Below, piece by piece: positions 49,736-60,943 of a stretch of DNA of 64,000 nucleotides. The first letter of the stretch is position 1. The number at the start of each line of letters is the position of its first letter. The position numbers and the translations under genes were made by a program. This DNA comes from Jacaranda mimosifolia (lineage: Eukaryota; Streptophyta; Magnoliopsida; Lamiales; Bignoniaceae): contig CM032117.1 in the NCBI GenBank assembly GCA_018894105.1, positions 51,680,503 through 51,744,502 on the forward strand. The letters run 5' to 3'. The notes under the pieces are model-generated. The model did not search any database. It was not told the DNA's origin and saw only the letters and a list, made by a program, of their open reading frames with translations.

Positions 49736-49882
49736 ACAAGGGAAGAATTAGAGAAATAGATTAGAGATAGAATCCATAGTTGATTAATTGATTGATAAGT
49801 TTCAATTTCAATTTTATTTGTACAATTTTTCTTGTTTTGTAATTTAAATTTTTGCAAACAAGAAATTTGTTGTTACAAATTT

Positions 49883-49900
49883 TGGCACATTCGGTGGGAC
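49883..49900 (+). other. Primer binding site of the Tat-type element
   Basis: TGGCACATTCGGTGGGAC lies 5 bp after the LTR end and resembles the TGGCGCC...GTGGG-type PBS of Tat/Athila relatives, with substitutions. The primer tRNA was not identified. Confidence 0.6.
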
Positions 49901-49945
49901 TATCTCTGCCTCTCATCTCTTTCCTTCATCAAAGATTGAAGTATC

Positions 49946-51613
49946 ATGGCCACCAACAAGACTACTGCATTGAAGATGACTACCTCAAATTCCATAAATG
50001 CTAGAGTAAGAAGTATTAGTGTCACTACAAGAAGTATGTCCAAAAAGTCGCAATCATCTTCAGAGGTAAATCCTTCACTTGAAGTTGTGGAAAAGACATT
50101 GCTGCATGCTATTGATACTAATGCAGGTAGTGGAGACTTAAAGGAAGAATCAACAGCATCCACTCCTCGCTCAACCTCAAGTTCCTCAAGCATAACGCCA
50201 TTGATGGTGACAAGTGCTACAACTTTAGAGGAACAAATTGTTAATTTGATAAAGATTATTGAAGGGCTAGCAGAGCATGTCCAAGAGCAAGATTCTCAAA
50301 TCTCCAAGTTGATGAACAAGGTGGATAATGCTGAGACTAGTCGTGTGATAGAGAAACAAATAAAGGCTCAAAATAAAGTCGAAACATCCACAAAGAAGCA
50401 GCTAGTTGAAAATGAAAAGCCTAAAACAAAGGAACTGCAAGTTTCCATTGATGGACTAATTCCTGTTGACCAGCTGAGGGAGTTTATCATGGGAACTATC
50501 AAAGACAAATTTCAAGGAAGCTCTAAGTCATTTATGACTTATTCCAAGCTATATACTCAAAGGATTGACAACTTAAAAATGCCAACTGGTTATCAGCCAC
50601 CAAAGTTCTAGAAATTTGATGGCAAAGGTAATTCAAAGCAGCATGTAGCTCATTTCATTGAAACTTGTAACAATGTTGGGACATATGGAGATCACCTAGT
50701 TAAGCAGTTTGTTCAATCCTTGAAGGGTAATGCTTTTGATTGGTATATTGACTTAAAAGCAGGCTCAATTGATAGGTAAGGACAATTGAAGCACAAATTT
50801 CTCAATTGTTTCTATAGTATCCGAAGGACAGTTAGTATGATTGAACTCACCAACTCCCGCCAGTGGAAAGAAGAGCCAGTCATTGATTACATTAATCGTT
50901 GGAGAAACTTAAGCCTTAATTGCAAAGATAGATTGTCTGAGGCTTTAACCATCGAGATGTGCATTCAAGGTATGCATTAGGAACTTCGATATAGTCCACA
51001 AGGAATTCAACCCAAAATATTTGAAGAATTGGCTACTCGAGCCCATGATATGGAGTTAAGCATGTTTGCTAGAGGAGTAGAAGCACCACCAATTCAAGAG
51101 CCTCATAAGTTTAAGGAAAAACAAGAATTCAAGAAAGGAGGCAAACCTCTTGCTAAGGTAAAGAGTAAAGAAGCTATGGTGGTGAATGCAACACCCATCA
51201 AGTTTCGTACGAAGGCAGAAATCACAAAGGACGAAAGGAAGGATGTCTCCCAAGAACGAGGATAAAGAAAATTAACTTTAAAGGAGATACAAGCTAAGAC
51301 ATACCCATTCCTTGATTTTTATATCTCTGGAATATTTGATGATTTGCTAAATGCAAATCTCATTGAATTACTTGAAATGAAGAGACCTGAAGAAGCTGGG
51401 AAAATTGATGACCCAAAGTATTGCAACTACCATCGGCTGGTGGGTTACCTAATCCATGACTGCTTTGTATTCAAATATAAAGTGATGTAATTGGCCCGAC
51501 AAGGAAAAATCTCACTTGAGGAGGATAATGCTGCCTCAAATCATGCTGCTACCAAGATTGAAAATGATGTATTTGGTGATCACGACAGTGACATTGCATG
51601 CTATGATAAGTGA
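49946..51613 (+). pseudogene. gag of the Tat-type element, with six in-frame stops
   Basis: A single frame runs from the ATG at 49946 to about 51613, broken by stops at 50609, 50777, 50978, 51263, 51488 and 51611. The N-terminus is Ser/Thr-rich, followed by a coiled-coil-like acidic stretch. The capsid-like core includes GNAFDWYIDLKAGSID, then EPVIDYINRWRNLSLNCKDR, then KIFEELATRAHDMELSM. A YCNYHRLVGYLIHDC segment resembles the Tat zinc-binding motif. Several stops are one transition from Gln or Trp codons (CAA/CAG to TAA/TAG, TGG to TAG), as expected from deamination of methylated transposon DNA. Gag forms the virus-like particle in active elements. Confidence 0.85.
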
Positions 51614-52931
51614 AGAAAAGATTTCCTCTAGTGAAGCATGTTTATCTGATGAAGAAAATCATGATGTAATTGAGGAACGTATGTCGGCAACGACTTTCAC
51701 TGATGAAGATTTGTTGCTTGGCTCCAAACCCCACAATAGGCCACTATTTGTAACTGGCTATGCTCGTGATCAGAAAATAAATAGAATTTTGGTTGATAGA
51801 GGTTCTGCAGTCAATATTTTGCTATTGCATGTGATGAAGGATTTAGGAATCTCCACAGATTAATTAACAAACAATCACCTACTGATCCAAGGGTTCAATC
51901 AAGGGGGGCAAAGGACTCTTGGAACAATAAAGGTAAAGTTATTAACGAACGATATGTTGTCAACGACATTATTTTATGTCATAGATTCCAAGACATAATA
52001 CAATATGCTTTTAAGCCGACCTTGGTTACATGAAAATTGTGTAGTTCCTTTTACTTGGAACCAATGTTTCAAGTATTGTCGAGAAAGTGTGGTAAAGAAA
52101 GTGCTTGGAGATAGCAAATCTTTCACTGAAGCTGAATCACACTTAGCAGATACCAAATGCTACACCGAAAGTATGAAAACCGCCAAGGCTAAAGAACAAG
52201 AGGAATCCAAGCAACAATATAATCTTGATGGAGGAAACAATGTTAAAGACTTAACTCCAGCATGCAGCGGTAAAGATCACATAAAGAGAAAGTCATCTCT
52301 AGTAGAATCTGAGTCATTAAAAGAATTGACATTTTCTCTAACCAAGTTTAATGTGAAGAAGCTATCCCCTTAGCCGCTGAAAGGGTTTGTTCGCGCAACT
52401 CAAGGAGTCGAGAAGGAACATGGAGAATCTTTGCATCTTCAAAATGAGAGTTGCTTTCATCCTAAATCTTATAAACTTCTTGTCAAAGCCGGATATAATC
52501 CACAAGAAAGTTCCATTTTGGAAAAACTCCCTCTTGACGCTTCTGGAAAGCAAATGTATGGACTTAATACTACTCAAAAGATGTTGAAGGAAAAAGGTCA
52601 TGGTGTTCAAAGTTCTCGAATGGGACTTAGATTTGTCCCTCAAAATCATATTCGTATTGCGATTAGGAGAGCCAATAGTAATCATATAGTTTGAAAGGAA
52701 TTTTCCTCAACAAATGATATTTTTGATGAAAATGGGAGAAAAAAAAGTCCTGCGAATCTCAGTTTTTGATAGACTTGGAAAGTGGTGGCATAAAAGAACC
52801 TATAATCGGAGATTGAATTCATTCAAAAAGCCAAAGTATTTGAAGTGGGTTAGCAAGCCAAAAAAGCTAAGGATTTTAATTCCTTCAGCATTAAGCGGTG
52901 CTCTATTTTACATATATCATGTGGTAGAACT
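51614..52931 (+). pseudogene. Protease and protease-RT spacer of the Tat-type element
   Basis: Reading shifts into a new frame near 51600. NRILVDRGSAVNILLLHVMK (about 51778-51840) is an aspartic-protease block of the D-x-G-S-A-V-N form found in this lineage, followed by a stop at 51861. Then come YNMLLSRPWLHE (about 52000) and the low-complexity spacer with stops at 52371 and 52692. From about 52690 the frame changes again. An acidic and lysine-rich spacer before RT is normal for these elements. Confidence 0.75.
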
Positions 52932-54758
52932 TTGAAGGTTAAACTACAAACTCAAATGGATAGGGAAGACGATAGAGAAAGTGTGGCCTCTTCATATCAT
53001 ATTGTTGATAGTAATAGTCGGCCAACTTGTCAAAATGCTATAGAACGTCTTTTCAAGCAAATCTCTAAGCTTGTCAGCAGTGGTTACATAAGTGGGAAAG
53101 ATGGCATCATGCAGACAATCCGTATAAGAAAAAGGGATGGACAAATAAGGGCATGTGTGGAATTCAAGAAGATTAAGCCTGTGAAATATGGTATTGTGCT
53201 AGTATACCATATTACTTCGAGTAAAGAATTTTTTATTGAAGAAGAAGATGTTGAAACTGCTCTTCCTGAGTTTGAAGAAGGTGTTAAGGCCACTGTAGAT
53301 AAATTGAAAGAGATTAATTTAGGTGATGCTAATGACCCTCGGCTTATCTATATTAGTGCTTCGTTGACTGCTAAGGAAGAAAAAGTATATGTTGAGTTAT
53401 TATATGAATTTAAAGATATGTTTGCATGGTCGTACAAAGAGATGTGTGGGTTAGATCCAAATGTAGCAGTCCATCATTTATTAGTAAAGAAAGAAATTCA
53501 TCCAGTTAAACAAGCTCAACGGTGGTTTCACCCTGAATTGGTTCCTTTGATTGAAGCTGAAGTTAACAAGCTCATCGAGTTTGCATTGGCTTTAGAGACC
53601 TGAATGGTACTTGTCCTAAGGATGATTTTTCACTGCCCATTGCCAAACTCATGATTGATGCCACCACAGGGCATGAAGCATTATCATTTATGGATGGATC
53701 ATTTGGGTATAATCAAATACATATGTCACCAAAAGATGAGGAGTTGACGGCATTTCGTACTCTTAAGGGTATACTTCTATAAAGTTATGCCGTTTGGGTT
53801 GAAGAATACTGGTGCCACATATTAAAGAGCTATGCAGAAGATTTTTAATGATATGCTCCACAAGAACATTGAATGTTATGTTGATGACGTGGTTGTCAAG
53901 TCCAAAAGACGAGAAGATCATCTCCAACATTTGAGACAAGTTTTCGAGCGCCTGAGAAGATATCAACTCAAAATGAACCTATTAAAGTGTGTATTTGGTG
54001 TTACATCAGGAAAGTTTATGGGATTCATTGTTCATCATCAAGGCACAGAAATCGAGCGAGAAAAGATTGATGCAACTTTGAAAATGCCAGAACCTCGAGA
54101 CATCCATGAACTTTAACTTTTGCAAGGAAAATTAGCTTATCTTCGGAGATTCATATCAAACTTAGCTGGTAGATGTCAACCATTCAGCCGTTTGATGAAG
54201 AAAGGCATTCCATTTAAATGGGATGAAGCTTGTAGCAATGGTTTTAAGAATATAAAAGCTTATCTGATGAGGCCTCCTGTGTTGGTTGCACCAGTACCTA
54301 GATGTCCACTAATCCTTTATATCGCCGCTCAAGAACGTTCTATTGGAGCTTTACTAGCATAGGGAAATAATGAAGGGAAGGAAAATGTCTTGTACTACTT
54401 GAGCAGGATGATGGTGCCAAATAAGGTGAAATACTCGCCAATCGCCAATTGAGAAAATATGTTTGGCTCTAATTTTTGCAATCCAAAAGTTGAAGCATTA
54501 CTTTCAGGCACATACTGTCTGTCTTGTTTCAAAAGCAAATCCATTGAAATATGTCATGTCAAAACCTGTCATCTCTGATAGACTCTTAAGATGGTACCTT
54601 TAGTTGTAACAGTTTGAGATTATCTATGTTCCGCATAAGGCAATAAAAGGGCAAGTTTTGGCTGACTTCTTAGCTGATCATCCCATCCCTGCTGAGTGGG
54701 AATTATTTGATGACCTACCCAATGAAGATGTATTGGTAGTTGAAATTACATCTCCTTG
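52932..54758 (+). pseudogene. Reverse transcriptase and first RNase H of the Tat-type element, deleted and frameshifted
   Basis: FAWSYKEMCGLDPNVAVHHL (about 53420-53480) and RWFHPELVPLIEAEVNKLIE lead into RT. The next roughly 35 residues of the RT fingers are missing: the sequence jumps at about 53580 to RDLNGTCPKDDF in another frame. SFMDGSFGYNQIHMSPKDEE follows, then a frameshift near 53770. The catalytic YVDD is present at 53877-53888. Connection and RNase H follow (RRFISNLAGRCQPFSRLMKK, then ILYIAAQERSIGALLA, stop at 54360), ending with QVLADFLADHPIPAEWELFD before the Harbinger insertion. It cannot encode an active enzyme. Confidence 0.85.
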
Positions 54759-54789
54759 GGCCGTATTTGATGTTGGAGTTTGAACAATG

Positions 54790-56673
54790 GATGCTATTCC
54801 AATATTGGGTAATTGGCCTATATTGAAATGGTATTATTCATGTTTGTTTTAACAGATAAGCCCATTCATTAGTGTCTACCCACATCTCATGAAATGTGAT
54901 ATTCCTTGTTTGTTTTCCCATATTAACATTCTATTGCCTCATTTGCCCCTGAAAAATAATGGATCCCTATATTGGTAAAAATGAACTATTTACTCTTTTT
55001 CACTCCTAATTGGATTTTTGAAATCCCCAAGTCTCAGCCCCAACACATCGCTGCCTTAACTTTCATTCTCAATTTCTCATTCTTCCACTACGTCTGTCGC
55101 TCAATGTCTAGGTAGGTGTATCTCGCCTCAAACCCTTTAACATCGATCAAGCGATGCTCTGCAGTAGCGATGTATCGTCTCATCTATAACGTCTTTGTGA
55201 AGCGGATTGCGTCCTGACGTTCTTGATTCAGTGAGAGCTTTGATGGAATTGGGGAACCCAGATGAAAAGCAAATCAATTACTTGAAATCATCCACCAACG
55301 GGTAATCCATTTCCCTTCCTCGTTCCAAACATTTACGTAGGGTTATGTTGATGAATACTTTTTAATTTTTTAATTTTTTTCGATTTTTGTTGGCCTACCT
55401 ATTTTGGGAGAATTTGTTCATGAAAATACTCCTCTAAATCTGAAATTTGCTTGCACAAGTTTATGAGTCCTATTTGAATAGCTTTGCCCTGGAAATACAA
55501 TTTGAAAAATGAGTCAGAATGTATGTGCCGATGAGAAACTGGAGTCCGATTCAGTTGTAGGCCTTAAGTGTTTCCTCACTCTGTTTTGTCAACTTTATGA
55601 ATGTGTTTGAAATTCACAATATTGATTGGAATCTTATATGCAATATGTATCCCTATGTTAAATTTTTGCCTATTTTGATACAGTGTATGTATGTAGATTT
55701 CAATCTTTCATTTCTGATTTATCTTTTCCTGACTGTCTTATTATATGAGTCCGGGTTCCATCTAGTTAGCCATGATTTTTCTTATGGTTTAATTTTGGCA
55801 TAATGCCTATTGCTGCAGAGTAACTCAATGCGTATTGTATGGTCTACCTGTGAAGTACTATGTTTATGTTTTTTGTCAAGTACTGAATATATTGTAAGTT
55901 AAAACCAGCTCGTGAAATTTTCATACATTGTTTATTGTATAGATGGTGAGTAATAGTTGAATTTATGGTGACTTGGCGAGCACTACGTGTATTGCATATA
56001 TTGTTAAATGTCATCAGATTGCATATAAAGTGTTTTAAGGTTTCATACAATTTGTATATGGACTTGTACAGGATAATTCTTGTTTAGTAACTTGGACAGC
56101 ATATATATTTACAACCTTTTTTAAAAAATTTCTAGTAAGTTGGTAGTGTGTGTATATGATCATTGGTAGTTATGTTTGAAGTTGTAAAATCTATCTTTAT
56201 GGAACTTATTATTTTGATATAAATATACTCTTCAAAGTTAATAGAGTTTGGTTTCTCCAGTGGCTTATTAAGCTTTAAGTTTTACTTAGTATAAGAGCTT
56301 AAAGGGATGTAGCCCATACTGATGTACTCGGCAGATGGTTCATGGAGTTTTCTACAACTTTATTCTTCCTCTTGGTTTCTTTAAGACTTTGTTTCATACA
56401 GTGTAACTTGCGACTTTGTTTCTCTTCTTGGCAAAGCAACCTGTTGTAATAAAGGGGTGCAGTGGAGACTTTGATTTTTGCTTGTTAAAATATATCTTAC
56501 ATATCAAAATATAAAATTCCATGCTTGGAGGTTCTTGTAAATAATCAGTCATTTGGTGTGTCATTCATAATTATTTGGTCTTATTGAGCTCGTGTTATCG
56601 GGCCTTGGTAAATCGGACATCATCGTGCAAAATTCCTTTTAATTTATTAATATGTTCTCCTTAATTCCCGCAG
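54790..56673. other. Harbinger interior left of the GRF ORF
   Basis: AT-rich sequence with possible leader exons of the GRF gene (a short open stretch with a GTAATC donor near 55302), but I could not join any of them in phase with the GRF exon. The frame at 55597-55803 looks like chance. Confidence 0.4.
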
Positions 56674-57171
56674 GTTGTAATACAGCTAAAGTCGGCACCC
56701 CATTGCCCATGCGGTGGAGGTCTAATGATGCTTCGACAATCACACACAGCTCAAAATCCTAATCGGTGGTTTTATAAATGTCCTAAGGGGTTTAATCACG
56801 ATGGCGGCTTCATGTGGTGGGATGCGTACCAAGGTGCCCCGTGGCATGGTTCATATATGGAGCCTGGATCCTACAAAGGACCCAACAGATCTTTCAGTCC
56901 AGATGGTAAAGGTCCGGTGGCCTCAGCTTTTAGTTACACAACATCCAATGCCAGTGGATGTGTTGATAGTGTAGAGAACAATGAAGGTTCGAATATAGGA
57001 TCCACAATGCATGCCCCGTTGCATTGTTCTAGTCCAAACTTACTTAATGTCCCTTTCTCTAAAATGCGATCTGCATTGCTATTTGACGGCTGTGTAGGAT
57101 GTGGATTTGTGCTCATCGTTGCGTTGATTGGGGTGTTTATGGGAATTGTTATAGGAAAGCTTGTTTTGTAA
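56674..57171 (+). CDS. GRF-type zinc-finger protein with C-terminal membrane segment, carried inside the Harbinger element
   Basis: After an acceptor-like CCCGCAG (ending 56673) the frame reads VVIQLKSAPHCPCGGGLMML, then NPNRWFYKCPKGFNHDGGFMWWDAY. This is a GRF zinc finger: CPCG start, NPNRWFYKCP core, FMWW end. The last metal ligand appears to be His (NHDGGF) rather than Cys. A Ser/Gly-rich linker follows, and the last 25 or so residues (GFVLIVALIGVFMGIVIG) form a hydrophobic membrane-type segment ending KLVL-stop. The frame is intact for 166 codons. The true start is unknown: the internal ATGs at 56725/56728 would cut off the first zinc ligands, so an upstream exon is likely. Plant GRF proteins are poorly characterised, and GRF fingers elsewhere bind single-stranded nucleic acid. 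Confidence 0.65.
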   Translation, partial: VVIQLKSAPHCPCGGGLMMLRQSHTAQNPNRWFYKCPKGFNHDGGFMWWDAYQGAPWHGSYMEPGSYKGPNRSFSPDGKGPVASAFSYTTSNASGCVDSVENNEGSNIGSTMHAPLHCSSPNLLNVPFSKMRSALLFDGCVGCGFVLIVALIGVFMGIVIGKLVL

Positions 57172-58179
57172 TTGACAGTGTGTGTGCATAGTAACTCATT
57201 TCAATAATTGTAACTGCTTAGTACGACTTGTTAAGTAGACACGTGGATGTGTTTGATAATTTTGGGTAAGTTATTTGTGGACATATTACTTTCCCTTCCC
57301 TATGTAAAATTAAATATTTAGTTTCCCGATTAACAATTTTAACCAACTTTTGTTGTTGTTATCTTACTACCTCTGTGATATATTATCCTTTAAATCGTAA
57401 AGATGAGCACGTAGTCCCGCAGGGTGCAAATGGTCTCTTGTTATTAGAACTCAATTATAATATGCATTAAGAAAATTTGGCAACATGTGTGTGGATTGCA
57501 TCAAGAATGCTGCCGTGTCCGCGTGATTGGCAGCATATCTTGGTTGTTTTACTTTCACAAAAATTTGGATACACTAATTATGTCAGCATTTGTGGGCTCT
57601 TAAATGACTCATCAAATATCACATGTGGGATGCAAATTGATAAAGCATTTGATAAAACCAAATCCCACCAATTACGAAAAAAGACAAAGGAGACATGATG
57701 GTTGCATTGAAGGTGCAGCAATGTTCTTGCGAAAACAAGTGTTTGGGAAAATGACAATACCCTACATGCCACCCTATTAGTTGGCATATGCCAAAAAATA
57801 TGCTTTTCCCCATGACATTTTTTATGTGCCCAAATGGTCTACTCTCTTGCATTTTTATATAATTTCCCACCACTTTGCTGTAGATGTCTTTGTTGACCTA
57901 TCAGTGCTACAAGAAGAGCATCCGCTTTGTGCCATAATCTTTGAAGGTCAAGAATGAAAGATGTTCATTATCATATCATTGAAAAAGTGTCATTTCCACC
58001 CATAACGAGATTAATAATAAACCAAAAATCTGGTCCACATGTTACAATCCTACCAAATCAAAATTAAATAAACACTTAATTTAAGAACAATGTGTTACAT
58101 CCAATGGATGCAAAAGTACATATAATAAAAGAGTAATGTAGCATTCAAGGTCTACATGTTCATCACTATAATTAAGATA
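57172..58179. other. Harbinger interior between the convergent GRF and transposase ORFs
   Basis: No gene is supported. Frames on either strand at 57477-57873 overlap one another and show no domain. The stretch probably contains the 3' UTRs of the two convergent genes. Confidence 0.45.
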
Positions 58180-59570
58180 CTACGACAAAGTGCGAGACCC
58201 TTTCCAAGTTTGGTACATATTAACGGCCAGAGAATTACGCCAAATGCTCCACTCGGCAGAGGTCTCAATCGTCTCAACATGCTCAATATCTTCTGATTCA
58301 GAATTTCCATCGAATTCAAGTATGGTGTCTTCCAGAGGGTCTACTGCCATGTTGGTACGTATGTAATTATGAAGGAGTGCACAAGCCAAAATAATCATGT
58401 TCTGGGTTCTGATAGGATAATAAGTTGTGCTCTTTAGGACTGCCCATCGCATCTTAAGAAGGCCAAATGCCCTCTCAATTACATTACGTGCCCTGGCATG
58501 CTTCATGTTGAAATATTCATGAGGGTTCTGGGGTGCCAAAGCTCCATCACTCCAACCATCCAGGTGGTATCTGATGCCACGATATGGAGTCAAAAAACCT
58601 TCACAGTTAGTATACCCAGCTTCACATAGATAATAATTCCCTGCCAAAGAAAATAGCATTTACTAAATAAAAACAATCTAGAGGAAAGGACATCAAGTTA
58701 TTGTAAAATAATGTGCATATACCAAAACGTACCAATTGGCACTCTAAGTCCATTGGGCTTGTTAACCGCTGTACGTAACACTCTACTATCAGCGGCTGAG
58801 CCCTCCCATCCAACAAGCATGTTTATAAAATTCATCTCTCGATTGCAAACCCCAAGAACATTCACTGCGATGTCACCTTTCCTAGACCTATAACGTGTTT
58901 GTTCGCTTGCTGCGACACGCACTTTAATATATGTGTCGTCGAGGGCACCAAGACAACCCTACAAATTAAAAGCAAAATGTCCAAGTGAGAATCGACATCC
59001 ATGATGGTATCATGGTTGTAGAAATCACAGTGGTTTGTCATACTTACCTTGAAGCATCTCCATGTTTCATTAGAACAATCTTCTTCGACAAGCCGAGGTT
59101 CGACAAGGAGCAGGGGACTAATCTTAATAACGGCTTGCAAACATTGTATAAAATACTTGCTAACTGTATGACCAGACCTTTTAAAGTTGTGCTTGACAAT
59201 TCTATTCTTTCTATGATGCGCTAGGATTGAAAGAAAAATGGCGACTTTTTCAGAGACCCCCACAAATTTTTTGTTCTTCAACCCCCCATATATGTTCTAT
59301 CAGATAACAAAGCCTCCAAAAGGTACCTCTATCCATACGCAAGTTATCCAAACATGCTTGATCATTTAATTCCACAATCTCCCTCAAGTGTTTTGATTGA
59401 TCAGGAATCTTAGAAATGACACTCCAATGTCTAGGGGCCAAACTCCGTCTATTCTTACATCTTCCATAATGTATAATGAAAGCTCGATATAGTAAAGAAA
59501 TGCAAATAATTCTTCGTATCATAAAAACATAAGTCCACAACAATATACGGATCTTGGTATTCCAATCCAT
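58180..59570 (-). pseudogene. Harbinger DDE transposase (DDE_Tnp_4), three exons, one frameshift
   Basis: Exons 59570-59048, 58958-58733 and 58640-58180 join with GT-AG introns. The N-terminal exon has FWRLCYLIEH, then KNKKFVGVSEKVAIFLSILA in another frame: a single-base change lies near 59283-59302, by a G6 run. The DDE triad is visible: D in GCLGALDDTYIK, D in GWEGSAADSRVL and E in NVIERAFGLLK. The middle also contains YRSRKGDIAVNVLGV, and the C-terminus LACALLHNYIRTNM. In active elements this enzyme cuts at the terminal repeats and inserts at 3-bp targets. Apart from the frameshift the copy is intact, so it is recently inactivated, unless the shift is a sequencing error. Confidence 0.9.
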
Positions 59571-59782
59571 GCAATTTTCCTACAACAAATCTAAAAGGAG
59601 CAAAATCAAACAAATTATGTTGGTTGGATATCCAAAAATACAGTCATTATGTGCCAGTGTTGTAAAAAATGCAAGTTGTTACCATTAAAATGTGATAATC
59701 TAATCAAGTAAATGCTACATTATAACAATGATTATGCCATTCTAATTCCATTCTAAACTGTCAAGACATATATAATCTAATT

Positions 59783-59842
59783 CCATTCTAAACTGTCAAG
59801 ACATACAGTTTAGAATGTATATGTCTTGACAGTTTAGAATGG
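59783..59842. repeat. Perfect 23-bp inverted repeat with 14-nt loop
   Basis: CCATTCTAAACTGTCAAGAC (59783-59802) continues to 59805 and is exactly reverse-complemented at 59820-59842. The core AACTGTCAAGACATA also occurs directly at 59756-59770 and 59854-59868, and a partial copy lies in the loop. It lies within the Harbinger element, upstream of its transposase. Confidence 0.9.
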
Positions 59843-59849
59843 CATATAT

Positions 59850-60943
59850 AAGTAAACTGTCAAGACATATATAAATATATAAGTCCAACAAAAAGTCCAC
59901 AACCTAGGTTTATGTGTGCAATATAAAAGTATCAAATTTTTTACAGTCTCATGGCTCAATTTGATTGCAGATATTAATACAGATAGTGACAAAAGAAAGC
60001 ACGAATCCTATTTATAGTTCCATCATCAGCTGCGGTGTCTTTCAGACATAGTAAGTGGCATTTTCAGAAATGAATATTCAATACCAAATAGCTCAAAATT
60101 AATCCCACCCAATCGACTAGTAATCAAAGGAAACAGAAGCCACGATTTTTTTTACTCCTTTGATACACAATTAATATTCTACCACTCACCCAAATGTAGG
60201 AAAACGACCAACTCATTAACAATCTCACCAAAGTTTCAACGAAAAAATTGAAACACACAAACAGTAAATTGAGACACAAAGAAACAAAGTAACCTCGATT
60301 CCGTGTAAGATGCAGCAGGGTGTAACCGTTGACTCGAAGCAACCCTCAATGTTGATGGTTCGAATGGCTCCCAAAAAGAAATTAGCAGTATGTTAGACCT
60401 TATCCAAGCTAGGAAATAAAACCACAATCAAAACAACCCTTGTTAAATGCGAAGAAGAACATACGGCAGAAACAAAAATATTAACAAAAAAAAAAAGGAA
60501 ACCCAGAAGAATGTTCTAGTTAACAAGCAGAAACAAGAACCAAATAACAATGTATACGGTCATTGATTGTTAGGCCGCGTTGCTCGTTTCAATCTACGAG
60601 AGGAACGAAAAAGATGGAGCGTAAAACTTTGGAACAGAACTAGGGCTCGTTTTGTTCGTCATGCACAGAAGGTGATTTGAGGCTGGGTTTGAATTTGGGG
60701 CAGGAATAATTTGACTTGGAGGAGAATAATGTAATTTCTTGTTCCAACTTTGCTTCAAAAATGGCCAAGATTAGCTAATCGCAGGTGAAGACTAGTTATT
60801 TGAATAAGGTCTAATGGATGCTACAGTTGCGGGCCCCCGGTAATTTTCGGGCCAGCCCGCAAATTACATCCATTGTATCAAACATGTGATTGTTCAACAT
60901 TATCATCTACTATCAAAGCTAATAGCATGTATCAAACAAGGCC
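59850..60943. other. Harbinger right-hand region upstream of the transposase
   Basis: The likely transposase promoter and sub-terminal region. Minus-strand frames at 60124-60427 have no recognisable domain. A GC-rich patch (60829-60860) sits near the right end. Confidence 0.4.

Larger units (their letters stand above)
49056..49877 (+). mobile_element. 5' LTR of the Tat-type element (5' boundary tentative)
   Basis: The 3' end is clear: TGTTACA at 49871-49877 just before the primer binding site. A TATATAAA box (49254-49261) sits upstream of the tandem-repeat region. The start is placed at TGACACGC (49056) only because it opens with TG and lies a reasonable distance upstream. Confidence 0.5.
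54759..60943 (-). mobile_element. PIF/Harbinger DNA transposon, 6185 bp, inserted in the Tat element
   Basis: The termini are GGCCGTATTTGAT (left) and, reverse-complemented from the right, GGCCTTGTTTGAT, the form usual for plant PIF/Harbinger elements. The target duplication is TTG (54756-54758 and 60944-60946). Removing the insert rejoins the host frame at an S-P-W-K-M sequence, which confirms the limits. An ACAATGGATG motif occurs near both ends as a sub-terminal repeat. It carries a DDE transposase on the minus strand (58180-59570) and a GRF zinc-finger ORF on the plus strand (56674-57171). The expected Myb/SANT-like second ORF was not recognised. Coding decay is far lighter than in the host retroelement, so the insertion is younger. 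Confidence 0.9.

Noticed and set aside
49421..49759. 112-codon ORF at the start of the retroelement
   Set aside because: It is a by-product of four tandem repeats whose period is a multiple of three, located in the LTR.
57477..57873. Possible Myb/SANT partner ORF of the Harbinger element
   Set aside because: Frames on both strands were read, but none shows the tryptophan spacing of a SANT or trihelix domain.
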